The position numbers and the translations under genes are program-made. Positions 37,345 through 46,715 of a stretch of 64,000 nt of DNA are shown here, piece by piece. The notes under the pieces were generated by a model. The model saw nothing but the letters and a program-made list of their open reading frames with translations, searched no databases and was not told the origin of the DNA. Position 1 is the first letter of the stretch, and each line of letters opens with the position of its first letter. Source of the stretch: an uncultured Opitutales bacterium (GTDB taxonomy: Bacteria; Verrucomicrobiota; Verrucomicrobiia; Opitutales; Seribacteraceae); contig CALSMY010000005.1 of assembly GCA_943787575.1 (NCBI GenBank), forward strand, positions 1-64,000, read 5' to 3'.

Positions 37345-39615
37345 TTACTTCGAGGTCATAACCCAAACACCATCCCAATCTTTTTTGGGTGGGTTCTTTT
37401 TCATATAGTCACAGCGATCGAGGTAAAGTTGAGCAGCTTTGTCTTCGGGATTAATTTTTTTAACAGAATTGAACAATTTGATGGCTTGGTCCCATTTCCC
37501 ATCATTCCATGCCCGATACCCATCATTAAAATTTCCGAGAGCTTCAATCATATTCGGATAAGAATCATCATCATGAAAATCGAGGACTTCGAAGACTCCG
37601 ACTGGTTCTGTTTTTCCTTTAACGATCACATAGTCAACTTGTCGTGTTCGGTATGTAGCTTTAACCGCTTTGTATGTGAATTCACTTATAAGAATATGAG
37701 CACCGTATTGTTTACAAGCACTCTCGATTCGCGCTGCCAGGTTTACCCCATCTCCAATGACGGTATAGTCCATTCTTTTGGGCGAACCAATGTTTCCTGA
37801 GACAATCGAATCAGTATTGACTCCCATACCGTGATCGATGGGCATTTTACCCTCAGCCGCTCTTTTATCATTAAAGACCTTCAGGTCAGTCATCATACGA
37901 ATAGCCGCACGAACCGCTCGGTCCGGATCGTCTTCGTGGGGAATAGGGGTGCCAAAAATACACATCATGGCATCACCGATAAATTTATCTAACATACCAC
38001 CTTCATCTGTTATGCAATCAACCATGATGGTGAAGTAATCATTTAATAGCTTAACAGTGCCTTGAGCTCCAAGTTCTTCCGTAATAGTAGTAAAACTCCG
38101 AACATCTGAAAACAAAACAGATGCCGTGCTTTGTTTTCCTCCCATAACATCATCGCTCTCACCTGCGTTCATTAATTGATCAGCTAATTCAGGATCCATG
38201 TATCGAGACATCGTAGACTTCATTCTTTTTTCAGAACTAATATCTTCAATCATGATCATAACCCCCATGCTTTCATTCTTTTGTCCAATCAGGGGGGTGG
38301 TGGAAACATTGACAGAAAGCTTTTCTCCTTGGATTAGTAGGGTGGCATCTAAAAACTCTTCCTGTTCATCTACCGATTCTAATTTATTGGTTAGCCAAGA
38401 GTTTTCAGATCCCAGTAAATCGATTAAGGATGTATTTAGAACATCAGTCAAATTAGGGATTTTCAGCACTTTTAGTCCTGCCGGATTGCAGGTCCTAATC
38501 ATTTTATTCTCATCTATTGTAATCACTGCATCGTGCATGCTTGAGAGAATGCTTTCCGAATAATTTTTCTGATTTTGTACATCGTCAAAAAGCTTGGCAT
38601 TTTCAATACCCATAGAAATTTGGGAGGTAAATGCCGCTAGCCTCTTTTCATCTTCTTGATTAAAAGAGCCTCCACGTTTGTTTAGGACTTGGCTAACACC
38701 AATGGTTTTTCCCTCTTTATTGAGAACTGGCATGCAAAGAATGGACCGGGTGAAAAATCCGGTCTGCTTATCAAAGCTTGGATTGAAACGCAGGTCTGCG
38801 TAGGCGTGGGGTATATTAACTGGCTTAGCGGAGGTGAAGACAGTGCCGGCAATTCCTAAATGATTTGGGAACCGTATTATAGACTTCTCGTCCAAGCCTT
38901 CTCCGACTTCGGTGTATAATTCATTGGTCTTCTCATCATTGATAAAGAGAGTGGCTCTTTCACAATCCAACATCGTTGAGATTGTGGAAATGATTTTTTG
39001 TAAGAGTGGAGTAAGTTCAAGTTCAGATGCGACCTGAGAAACTACATCAAGGAATTCTAACTCTTGTTTTCTGGCTGCCTCTACTTGCTCGACGATAATA
39101 TTTCCTTGGATAGCAATAGCTGCCTGTTCCGTCATTGCCTCAAGTAATTCTAAATCATCTTGGGTAAATTCCCCATCAATTTTATTGAGAATTTGAGAAA
39201 CCCCAATTTTCTCTCCATTAACAGTTCTTAAAGGTGCACAAAGAATGCTTTTTGTACGAAATCCCGTTCTTACATCTACAGCTTTATTGAAACGATCGTC
39301 TTTATACGCGTCGGGGATGATAGCACCTTCATTATGTGAAAAAACCCATCCAGCAACTCCCTTGCTATTCATGATACGAATTTCCCTCCGAAAGCTTCCT
39401 TGGGCAATTCGTGAATATAATTCTCCAGTCGAGGAATCGTTTAAAAAGATAGTACCTCTCTCGGCGCCGATAGTTGAGGTAGTTATCTTAACTAAGGTTT
39501 CAAGAGCTTCGTCCAAGCTTTTAGTTTTTGCTAAGTCTGTAGTAACTTGTAGCAGCATGTCGGAGAACTTTGCTGTTCTCTTTTTAGTTTCGGGGGAATT
39601 GGCTTTAGTTGGCAT
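37345..39615 (-). CDS. GAF-GAF-PAS class III adenylate/guanylate cyclase with C-terminal TPR-like tail
   Basis: A 756-residue soluble signalling enzyme. Two GAF domains occupy about residues 35-170 and 185-335. A PAS-type segment is at about 345-460. The cyclase domain (about 485-665) has the metal-binding VLFSDVRSFT and FIGDAMMCIFG motifs and the DYTVIGDGVNLAARIE block with the base-recognising Asp that favours ATP. A short TPR-like end contains WDQAIKLFNSVKKINP. It makes cAMP (or cGMP) in response to signals bound by GAF. It overlaps the upstream repeat-protein gene by 11 bp. Confidence 0.9.
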   Translation of the reverse strand: MPTKANSPETKKRTAKFSDMLLQVTTDLAKTKSLDEALETLVKITTSTIGAERGTIFLNDSSTGELYSRIAQGSFRREIRIMNSKGVAGWVFSHNEGAIIPDAYKDDRFNKAVDVRTGFRTKSILCAPLRTVNGEKIGVSQILNKIDGEFTQDDLELLEAMTEQAAIAIQGNIIVEQVEAARKQELEFLDVVSQVASELELTPLLQKIISTISTMLDCERATLFINDEKTNELYTEVGEGLDEKSIIRFPNHLGIAGTVFTSAKPVNIPHAYADLRFNPSFDKQTGFFTRSILCMPVLNKEGKTIGVSQVLNKRGGSFNQEDEKRLAAFTSQISMGIENAKLFDDVQNQKNYSESILSSMHDAVITIDENKMIRTCNPAGLKVLKIPNLTDVLNTSLIDLLGSENSWLTNKLESVDEQEEFLDATLLIQGEKLSVNVSTTPLIGQKNESMGVMIMIEDISSEKRMKSTMSRYMDPELADQLMNAGESDDVMGGKQSTASVLFSDVRSFTTITEELGAQGTVKLLNDYFTIMVDCITDEGGMLDKFIGDAMMCIFGTPIPHEDDPDRAVRAAIRMMTDLKVFNDKRAAEGKMPIDHGMGVNTDSIVSGNIGSPKRMDYTVIGDGVNLAARIESACKQYGAHILISEFTYKAVKATYRTRQVDYVIVKGKTEPVGVFEVLDFHDDDSYPNMIEALGNFNDGYRAWNDGKWDQAIKLFNSVKKINPEDKAAQLYLDRCDYMKKNPPKKDWDGVWVMTSK

Positions 39616-41983
39616 GGTGATGATCTAGTTTCGAGCGTAACTCGATTATTGTTTCATGGAGTTCCTTGAATTCCATATCTTTTTTTTGGGTAGCCTTTTG
39701 TAAATTTTTATCATGTGAGACTTGTTTTCGGTCAATCTCATCTCGTAGAGATCTTATCATATTTCTATAATGATTAATTTCATTAAGGTTGGAAGACGCA
39801 ACTTTTTGAACATCATCTACAGTCTTATTGTTTAATCGTTCTGTTTCTGCCCGAAGTGTACCAATCGTCTCTTTTAGCTGAGAAACTTCTTGTTCTTGCA
39901 GCTTATTTTTTTCTTGTTTTGCATGCTGCGTCTGGGCGTTCGCAATATCTAGCTTTTCCCTAATTTTTGATAAGGAATGTTTCAATGTTTCATTTTCTCG
40001 CACCAAGGTAGTGGTAGCCTTTTGGGTTTTGTCTTCAAAGTCTGCTTGTTGTTGGTCTATTTCAGTCCTCAATTCAAGGATAGTTTTCTTAAGTCCGCTT
40101 GCCAAATTTTCCTGGGCTGAGTTTTTCCTTTGAATTTCGGTTTGGTGGACTTCTTTTAGGTTTTCAATTTTTGTTCTCGTCAACAAAGCACCTTCCTTGA
40201 GTTGATTATTTTCTTGGGTCAAAAAGCTAATTGATTTTTGAACTTTTTCTTCGTTCTCCGACCTTATCTCGTCAACCTGGATTCTAAGCTGTGATACTAT
40301 TTCCTTTAAATTACAAATTTCAGACTCCTTCTGGGACTCGATTGATTGAATTTTGTTTGCACAAATATTTTTTTCTCGCTCAATCTGATCTCGCGTTTTG
40401 GACAAACTTTTTTGTAATTGTTCAATTTTTGAATTTGAAGATCCGATTGCGGATTGAATCTTTTCTTGTTCACGAACTTTTACTTCTTCAATTTGATCAC
40501 GCAATTCGGAGACTAAAATTTTAAGTGAACTAATTTCTTGGGTTGAAGCAGCAGAAGCTCTTTGTACCTCTGCATCTAATTGCATTCTTTCTCTATCGAG
40601 AGTACTTCGAACAAGTAATAATGATTTTCGAAGCTGTTCGATTTCGAGATTTTTTATTCTTTTGGTATTTTGAACTAATTCATCTCTCTGTGCATGGGCA
40701 GATTCGATTTCATCTCTTAATGTTTGAATGGTGCTTTGTAGTGAAATCTTTTCTACATTTGATTTTTGATTCGACTGCTGAATGGCTACGGCGTGTCGAT
40801 TTTCGGTTCTTTCTAAATTTAATCTAAGGTTGGATAGTGACTCCTTGAGTTGTTTAATTTCTGCAATGTGAGAACTTATTGCTTTTTGGATTCCCTCTGC
40901 CTTTTGAGCTTCGCTTTGCTCCAATTCAATTCGTAACGAAGAAATCGTTTTCTTTAGAGATATGATTTCTTTTTGCTGCGAGGATTCTGCCTTTTGAATT
41001 CTTTCCTCAAGTTCTGACTTCTTCTTTTCAATGCTTTCTCGAGTTTGCAAAAGGGTCTCTCTTAATTGGCGAATTTCATCGATATGCAGTCTTTTTTCCT
41101 GCTGAATAGCCTCCTGTATACGGTTATCAAAATTTTCAATCTCCTCTCTTAGCAGGGTAATCGTCTCCTTGAGCGATTTTTTTTCATTCTCGTTAGATTG
41201 AATATTTTTTTGGATTTTTTCTTGGTGTCTAGCTCCTGCCATGTCCAATGCATTTCGACTTTTTTGCAATGAATCCTGCAGCAATGTTTTCTCTTGGCTA
41301 ATTTGAGCAATGGCAGCCTGAATCTCGTCTTCCTTGGAGCATTTAACTTCTTCCAGAGAACCTCTTAGGTTCTCGATTGTTTCCCTTAAAGATTTCGTCT
41401 CTAGTGAATGTGAGGAAACCAATTTTCCAATTTCATTTTCCTTACGGATTTGGGTGTGCCCAATTTTGTTTCTAAGGTTTTCTGCAAGTTTTCTTAATTC
41501 TTGAATTTCCGAATTCTTTTCCTGTGAAACTGTCTGTTTTATCTTGTTTTGTTCTATATCCTTGGCTTCTAATTCTCCACGAAGCGTTGAAATAAGATCA
41601 TGTAACTCGTTAATTTCTTTATTGTTTAAAGATTGAGTCTGTTCGATTGCTTGTTGAGTTAACAGGTTTGACTCTTCGAGTTGTTTTCTTAGCCGACTAA
41701 CAAGGGAAGAGAAGCTTTTTCGCTCAACTTCAAAAGTACTTTTTAATCGTTGCTTCTCTTCTTCGTTTTTGAGTGAAAGCTTTTCATAGTCATCTCTCAA
41801 ATTAGAAATGAGATTTTGTAAGTTACATTCTTTTGCCGCGTGTGCTTCTTCGATTGCGTGCAGTTCAGAATCATGCAAATCCATGTTCCTCTCTAGCTGA
41901 TCGCGAAGAGAAGATATAGTTTGTTTCAAGAAGTTTAATTCGCGTTCAAGCGAATTCGTCTCGGAGGGGGGTAAGAGAGACAT
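39605..41983 (-). CDS. Coiled-coil protein built from an exact 36-residue repeat
   Basis: A 792-residue, all-helical, highly charged protein with no family recognised. After an 18-residue head it consists of 21 repeats of exactly 36 residues and a final 18-residue half repeat (18 + 21x36 + 18 = 792), with no insertion or deletion anywhere. Each unit starts L-(K/R/Q)-x-(T/S)-(I/L)-x-x-(L/T)-R-x-x-(I/L)-(E/D) and has an (I/V)-Q-(K/x)-A-like block near position 23. From unit 7 on, odd and even units differ (LKESL-type and LKETI-type), giving a 72-residue super-repeat. Thirty-six is not a multiple of seven, so it is not a plain heptad coil. No membrane or signal segment. It leads the operon with the cyclase. 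Confidence 0.85.
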   Translation of the reverse strand: MSLLPPSETNSLERELNFLKQTISSLRDQLERNMDLHDSELHAIEEAHAAKECNLQNLISNLRDDYEKLSLKNEEEKQRLKSTFEVERKSFSSLVSRLRKQLEESNLLTQQAIEQTQSLNNKEINELHDLISTLRGELEAKDIEQNKIKQTVSQEKNSEIQELRKLAENLRNKIGHTQIRKENEIGKLVSSHSLETKSLRETIENLRGSLEEVKCSKEDEIQAAIAQISQEKTLLQDSLQKSRNALDMAGARHQEKIQKNIQSNENEKKSLKETITLLREEIENFDNRIQEAIQQEKRLHIDEIRQLRETLLQTRESIEKKKSELEERIQKAESSQQKEIISLKKTISSLRIELEQSEAQKAEGIQKAISSHIAEIKQLKESLSNLRLNLERTENRHAVAIQQSNQKSNVEKISLQSTIQTLRDEIESAHAQRDELVQNTKRIKNLEIEQLRKSLLLVRSTLDRERMQLDAEVQRASAASTQEISSLKILVSELRDQIEEVKVREQEKIQSAIGSSNSKIEQLQKSLSKTRDQIEREKNICANKIQSIESQKESEICNLKEIVSQLRIQVDEIRSENEEKVQKSISFLTQENNQLKEGALLTRTKIENLKEVHQTEIQRKNSAQENLASGLKKTILELRTEIDQQQADFEDKTQKATTTLVRENETLKHSLSKIREKLDIANAQTQHAKQEKNKLQEQEVSQLKETIGTLRAETERLNNKTVDDVQKVASSNLNEINHYRNMIRSLRDEIDRKQVSHDKNLQKATQKKDMEFKELHETIIELRSKLDHHHAN
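39662..41929 (-). repeat. 21 tandem copies of a diverged 108-bp coding repeat
   Basis: DNA image of the 36-residue protein repeat: 21 in-frame units of 108 bp, diverged at the base level so they are best seen as protein. Pairs form 216-bp higher-order units over most of the length. Exact phase is kept throughout. Confidence 0.85.
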
Positions 41984-42082
41984 AATCTATTTAATTGGCA
42001 AAAAAATCATTGGGTGTAAATAAGAACCTTGCCGTAATTTTCTTTATTGCCTAATGGAATACGATTGTTGCAAAGGAATCAT

Positions 42083-43303
42083 ATGCCCCCCAACACAATT
42101 GTAATTTCTCTTTTGGTTTTTCTTTTGAACTCTTGTTCGGATCGACCTCAAAATATATTGACCACATCGAGCGAAACTCTAGATGACGATTTGGATTTTG
42201 CCTCCTTGGTTGCCAAACAAACTGGCGGGGGGCAAGACTTGGCTTCTTTTTTGAATAGCGGCAATGAAGTTTACCCAATCAATGTTATTGATGGAGCAGA
42301 CGAAGAAAAAATATCCGAAAGACCAACGACTCAGACGAATTTACTCCCATTACCGCCCGAAAGTAAAGTGGTTGCTGTCTCTAAAATGCCTCCTGCTTCT
42401 TATGAGGCACATACAATACCTAAATCCTCAACATCTTTAGACGAAAATTTTCAGATAAGCTTGCAAGAGTTGCGTTCGTTGAATGCCCGTAAAGACCAGA
42501 CAATTGCCTCTTTAACACGATTGAACGAGGAACTCCTTTTAGAACTACAGAGGTTAAGGACATTAACTTCAGTTCCTTCAGTCCGTACCCCGGGAAATGT
42601 AATTACCGGTTCGAATACAAGTCAGCTCTATAAACTTCAAAACGAGATAGCCAACCTTAAGAGCAGCCTGATGGACAAATCAAGAGAGCTTGACGGACTT
42701 AGATTACGTAACGATCAATTTGTAAATGGCATTGATTCCCTGCAACCGAGGGTTTTACCGGTTCCTCTAAATACAAGTTCCCGTTCCTATGGAGAAGGGC
42801 GGAATGTTGAAAATGCGGATTTTCCTATCCCGTCCAACTTAGACACTGTAGAAATTAGTGGCACCTGTACTCTGGAATTTGATGCTGTGGTTACTCTTTT
42901 AAACGGCAAAAGCAAAGAAGTTTTTTACACAGAATTCTTTTTGGTTTCAAATAGTTTGACCGAACTTCTTTTTGAGGAAGGATTTTTCCTCAAAGATTAT
43001 CCACAAGTTAGTTCGTTCGAAGAACTTTGGGCGAAAGCAAGAAAGTCTCCTTTTTCTTATCCAGGGGTTTACAAAAGAATTCGTAACATTCTTTTGGAAC
43101 AAGTGGAACAAGGAAAAGGGCACAGGATACGAACTGATATTGATGGTTTTGCCGAATTCAAGAACATAGTACCTGCATCTTATTTCTTGTTAGGAACTGC
43201 ACCGGTGGGAAAAATTGGTGCGGTTTGGAATAACCCAATCCGTTTAAAACCAGGCTCTAACAGAACCTCCCTTTCCCTAGCGAATGCCAATTGGCGTGAT
43301 TAG
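42083..43303 (+). CDS. Lipoprotein with a coiled-coil middle, unknown function
   Basis: A 406-residue protein. The ATG at 42083 is chosen because it gives a lipoprotein signal (MPPNTIVISLLVFLLNSC, lipid-linked Cys18); the frame is open from 42047. Residues ~130-210 form a coiled coil with leucine heptads (SLTRLNEELLLELQRLRTL, then LYKLQNEIANLKSSLMDK). The C-terminal ~150 residues form a globular part, with RTDIDGFAEFKNIVPASYFL reminiscent of a beta-sandwich carboxypeptidase-regulatory-like fold. It diverges from the 36-residue-repeat operon with a short shared upstream region. Function unknown. Confidence 0.65.
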   Translation: MPPNTIVISLLVFLLNSCSDRPQNILTTSSETLDDDLDFASLVAKQTGGGQDLASFLNSGNEVYPINVIDGADEEKISERPTTQTNLLPLPPESKVVAVSKMPPASYEAHTIPKSSTSLDENFQISLQELRSLNARKDQTIASLTRLNEELLLELQRLRTLTSVPSVRTPGNVITGSNTSQLYKLQNEIANLKSSLMDKSRELDGLRLRNDQFVNGIDSLQPRVLPVPLNTSSRSYGEGRNVENADFPIPSNLDTVEISGTCTLEFDAVVTLLNGKSKEVFYTEFFLVSNSLTELLFEEGFFLKDYPQVSSFEELWAKARKSPFSYPGVYKRIRNILLEQVEQGKGHRIRTDIDGFAEFKNIVPASYFLLGTAPVGKIGAVWNNPIRLKPGSNRTSLSLANANWRD

Positions 43304-43366
43304 GCATTTGTTTAAACCTTTACCTATCCGTTACAAAATTTAATACTTAACATAAAATTTTAACAT

Positions 43367-45529
43367 ATGAGTACTGAACAATCCTCCGATAGCAATAAAC
43401 TACAACTCAGCTTGCAGCAAAAACTTGGCATTATTTTGTCATTTTCAAAAGATAAAATAGTCGAGCAGATTCAGTGTGTTTGGTTTATTATACTTTATTT
43501 AATTGTCTTCCAGGTTCTTGTTTTGGGTTTACCCATCGTCTATTCTCTAATGATTGCTGCAGGAATTATGATTGTTATTGTGGGTTTAGCTTTTTTTATG
43601 GAAGGCCTTCGACTAGGTCTGATGCCACTAGGGGAAGCTTTGGGTTCTACTTTGCCTAGAAAGAAAATTCTGGGTATTCCTTGTCTTCCTACAAGCCTTG
43701 CATTTGGGTTTGTCCTGGGAGCTTTTGCTACATTTGCGGAACCTGCTATTGGAGTATTAAGAGCTGCCGGTGCTGGTGTAGATCCGACTGCTGCACCTTT
43801 GCTGTGGACAATATTAAATACTGGAGCAGGGCTGCTCGTAAACTGTGTAGGCGTTGGTGTCGGCATCGCTGTCCTCCTTGGCGTTCTCCGCTTCTACAAG
43901 GGTTGGTCTCTTAAACCATTTATTTATATAGGTGTTGTGACTCTTTCTTGCATTACATTATACATGCAGTTTTCTGATGACAGGCTTAAGCATGTGTTAG
44001 GCCTAGCTTGGGATTGTGGTGCTGTGACTACAGGTCCAGTTACGGTACCTCTCGTACTTGCACTAGGTATTGGAGTTTGTAGGATTGTATCTACGGGTGG
44101 TTCAAGCAACACGGGTTTTGGTGTAGTTACCTTAGCGTCACTTTTTCCAATTCTTGCTGTTATGTGTTATGCACTCTTCTTGTTCAACACCGATAATTAT
44201 TATTTTGCCTCTGAATCAACTGCTACTTGGCATAAAAACGCCGGTAAGTATGGAACAAACTATCCAACAGACTTGCAAAAATTTGGGGATATTAAAGCCA
44301 AATCTAGGATAGAGTCTGCTTCTAGTGTTGGTGAATCAGAGCTCTCTTGGTCATTATCTGTGGAAGAGAGGAAAATGGTTGAAAATTATCTCAATCAAAA
44401 TAACGCCCTGCCTGAAGGTTATGCATTAAGAACTAAAGTTGCCGAAGGGGCAATTGTGCCAGCAGCATTATCAGGTGGTGACCGAGAAAATGTTCAGGTT
44501 CGTGGTGCCAAGACCTATGTTGTTAGGGAGGGATACAAAGCTCCAGATGCTCTTTGGAATCCAGATGCAGATGTCGCTACCGCGTTTTCGAACAAATTCG
44601 ATTTTTTCCCGAATACCTTTAAACCATTGGAAATTGACAAGAATAACAATGGCAAAGTTGATCCCGGCGAAGATTTTTACAGTATTGAAGCTGACGGATC
44701 TATTAATTACTCTAAAAAAGACGGTCTTCTTACGGGTCCGGATCAAGATCGCGGAGCTTTGGAAGGTGCCATATGGGCAATTGTGCCATTATGTTCTATT
44801 CTTTTAATTGTTTTGATAGTTGGTCTCAGGCAAAAGCCTAAGCATATGGACGAACTTGTAATCGGTATAGCTTGCGCCGTTATTGGAATGTGCCTTTTTA
44901 ACTTGGGGATCGCACTTGGATTAACCCCACTTGGTGAACAGCTTGGTGGAAATGTGGTGTCTAGTTTTGCATCTATTCAACCTTGGCAATCAGAGGGATT
45001 TATCGATCCTATTTTCCAGTCCTCTACGGTAGGAAAATGCTTAGCGATTTTATTTGGGTTTATTTTAGGGTACGGAGCAACCTTAGCTGAACCTGCTTTA
45101 AATGCCTTAGGATCTACAGTTGAGAAAATAACTGTTGGTGCTTTTAAGAAAAATTTACTTATGCAAGCTGTCGCTACTGGAGTAGCTTTGGGAATTGCCA
45201 CTGGTGTAGCTAAAATTGCATTTAATTTAGAACTTTGGTACCTACTGATTCCCCCCTATACCTTGCTTTTAATTCTCACATTTATCTCGAGTGAAGATTT
45301 TGTTAATTTCGGATGGGATAGTGCAGGTGTAACTACCGGACCTATAACGGTTCCTTTAGTATTGGCTATGGGACTTGGCATCGGTGCAAAGACTGGAGCA
45401 ATTGATGGATTTGGTGTTCTCTCACTTGCGTCGGTTGGCCCAATTATCACAGTGCTTACTGTTGGTCTGTTGGTTCGAAAAAAACCTAAGGACAATCCAT
45501 CTTCAGAACAATTAGCGGAGGCTGCATAA
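43367..45529 (+). CDS. Tandem DUF1538 integral membrane protein with an EF-hand loop
   Basis: A 720-residue protein with two DUF1538 modules (about residues 35-285 and 470-710), each with several helices and conserved blocks such as FAEPAIGVLRAAG, TTGPVTVPLVLALG and GFGVVTLASLFP (first copy) and LAEPALNALG, TTGPITVPLVLAMG and GFGVLSLASVGP (second copy). Between them is a hydrophilic stretch of about 190 residues with a canonical EF-hand loop at 424-435 (Asp424, Asn426, Asn428, Gly429, Asp432, Glu435). The symmetric, glycine-rich helices suggest a channel or transporter. The last base of its stop is the first base of the next gene. Confidence 0.88.
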   Translation: MSTEQSSDSNKLQLSLQQKLGIILSFSKDKIVEQIQCVWFIILYLIVFQVLVLGLPIVYSLMIAAGIMIVIVGLAFFMEGLRLGLMPLGEALGSTLPRKKILGIPCLPTSLAFGFVLGAFATFAEPAIGVLRAAGAGVDPTAAPLLWTILNTGAGLLVNCVGVGVGIAVLLGVLRFYKGWSLKPFIYIGVVTLSCITLYMQFSDDRLKHVLGLAWDCGAVTTGPVTVPLVLALGIGVCRIVSTGGSSNTGFGVVTLASLFPILAVMCYALFLFNTDNYYFASESTATWHKNAGKYGTNYPTDLQKFGDIKAKSRIESASSVGESELSWSLSVEERKMVENYLNQNNALPEGYALRTKVAEGAIVPAALSGGDRENVQVRGAKTYVVREGYKAPDALWNPDADVATAFSNKFDFFPNTFKPLEIDKNNNGKVDPGEDFYSIEADGSINYSKKDGLLTGPDQDRGALEGAIWAIVPLCSILLIVLIVGLRQKPKHMDELVIGIACAVIGMCLFNLGIALGLTPLGEQLGGNVVSSFASIQPWQSEGFIDPIFQSSTVGKCLAILFGFILGYGATLAEPALNALGSTVEKITVGAFKKNLLMQAVATGVALGIATGVAKIAFNLELWYLLIPPYTLLLILTFISSEDFVNFGWDSAGVTTGPITVPLVLAMGLGIGAKTGAIDGFGVLSLASVGPIITVLTVGLLVRKKPKDNPSSEQLAEAA

Positions 45530-46638
45530 TGAATAATTTAGAAGTTAAAAACAATATTTCACTGGTAAATTTAATTTTACCTAAAGATTCCTTAGATAAA
45601 GTTTCGAAGGAACTACAAAAAGCTGGTGCCAAAGGTATTTTTCAAGTTTCCGCTCGTGGTTCTATTTTGAACGAAGGAGGTTTTCTAGCTAAGATGTTTC
45701 CCCCTCCTGCACCTGAACAGTGCTTAGTACAAGTGCTGGTCCCCGAAAGTCAAAATGAAAGAATTTCAAATATTGCTATAAAAGCTGGTAGACTAGACCG
45801 TGTTGGTTCAGGAGCTATTTTTAGTATTCCTTGTAGTGAAGCTCAACATTCATCAAGTTTTCCATTAACGGATGGCGAGGGCGAAGGTGGTAATTCTACT
45901 GAGATTACTATGGAAGCGATATGTTGTATCTGTGAGAAGGGAGTTGCCGAAGACATAGCGCAAGCTGCTCTAGCTGCAGGAGCACCAGGTCCTACTGTAA
46001 CCTTTGGCGAGGGAGGTGGAATTAGAGACAAGATTCCCGTACTTCGTATGACCAAGGGACCAGAAAAAGAATTCGTATGGTGTGTGGTTGATCGTTCAGA
46101 GTCGAGTGATGTGTTTACAAGTATGGCAAGAGCAGGAAGAATTACTGAACCCGGACGTGGTTTCATGTATTCAATTCCTGTCAGCAACGGACTGATAAAT
46201 GTCAGCAGTACTGTTGCAAGCTCGTCTCATGGAGCTAGTATGGAACAAATTATCTCAGCCTTGGATGAGGTTAAAGGCGGAAAAGACTGGAGAAGTACTG
46301 TAGAGACCAAATCCACTTCGTTAAGCACCTCTTTTTTAAAGGACCTTGTTGGATTGTACTGTGTTGTTCCTCGTGATCATTATTCAGATGTTTATGATGC
46401 GATTCTCGACGCAGGTGCACCGGGTGTTAGCACTAATTTTGGAGTTATGGCTGATCAGGCGAGCGCCGGAGAAGATACATGTAACGAAGAGTGGGCAATC
46501 GTATATACTTCACTCGCTCCCGCATCTGTAAAAAATGTAATGGAAAAAGTTTCTACGAAAATCGAAGCTCTAGGAATAAACCGTTTTGCTTTTTACACTT
46601 TACCAATCCCTAAAGCCCTTACTTATTTAGGAGGTTGA
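45529..46638 (+). CDS. Triple P-II-like regulatory protein, partner of DUF1538
   Basis: A 369-residue soluble protein with three P-II-like (GlnB-fold) units, at about residues 12-105, 125-222 and 270-369. Each has a strand-helix start (for example VNLILPKDSLDKVSKELQK), a loop region, a second strand-helix pair, and a closing glycine-rich strand motif. The closers are GRLDRVGSGAIFSIP, GRITEPGRGFMYSIP and INRFAFYTLPIP, like the P-II closer GKIGDGKIFVSPV. P-II proteins usually bind nucleotides and control transporters; here three units in one chain could imitate the normal trimer. It starts on the last base of the DUF1538 stop codon, so they are co-translated. Confidence 0.8.
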   Translation: MNNLEVKNNISLVNLILPKDSLDKVSKELQKAGAKGIFQVSARGSILNEGGFLAKMFPPPAPEQCLVQVLVPESQNERISNIAIKAGRLDRVGSGAIFSIPCSEAQHSSSFPLTDGEGEGGNSTEITMEAICCICEKGVAEDIAQAALAAGAPGPTVTFGEGGGIRDKIPVLRMTKGPEKEFVWCVVDRSESSDVFTSMARAGRITEPGRGFMYSIPVSNGLINVSSTVASSSHGASMEQIISALDEVKGGKDWRSTVETKSTSLSTSFLKDLVGLYCVVPRDHYSDVYDAILDAGAPGVSTNFGVMADQASAGEDTCNEEWAIVYTSLAPASVKNVMEKVSTKIEALGINRFAFYTLPIPKALTYLGG

Positions 46639-46715
46639 TATCCTTGGCCTTCAGGAAATTTAAAGCTATTAATTTTTGGAGCTAGGATTTATAGACTCCT
46701 AGTAGCTTATCAAAT

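Noticed and set aside
39245-40827. Plus-strand frames opposite the cyclase and the repeat protein
   Set aside because: Low-complexity shadows of the coding strand; no start signals or recognisable domains.
46682-46702. Inverted repeat CTAGGA/TCCTAG between the P-II-like gene and prmA, as a bidirectional terminator
   Set aside because: No T-run on either strand and only a 6-bp stem; not enough for a terminator call.
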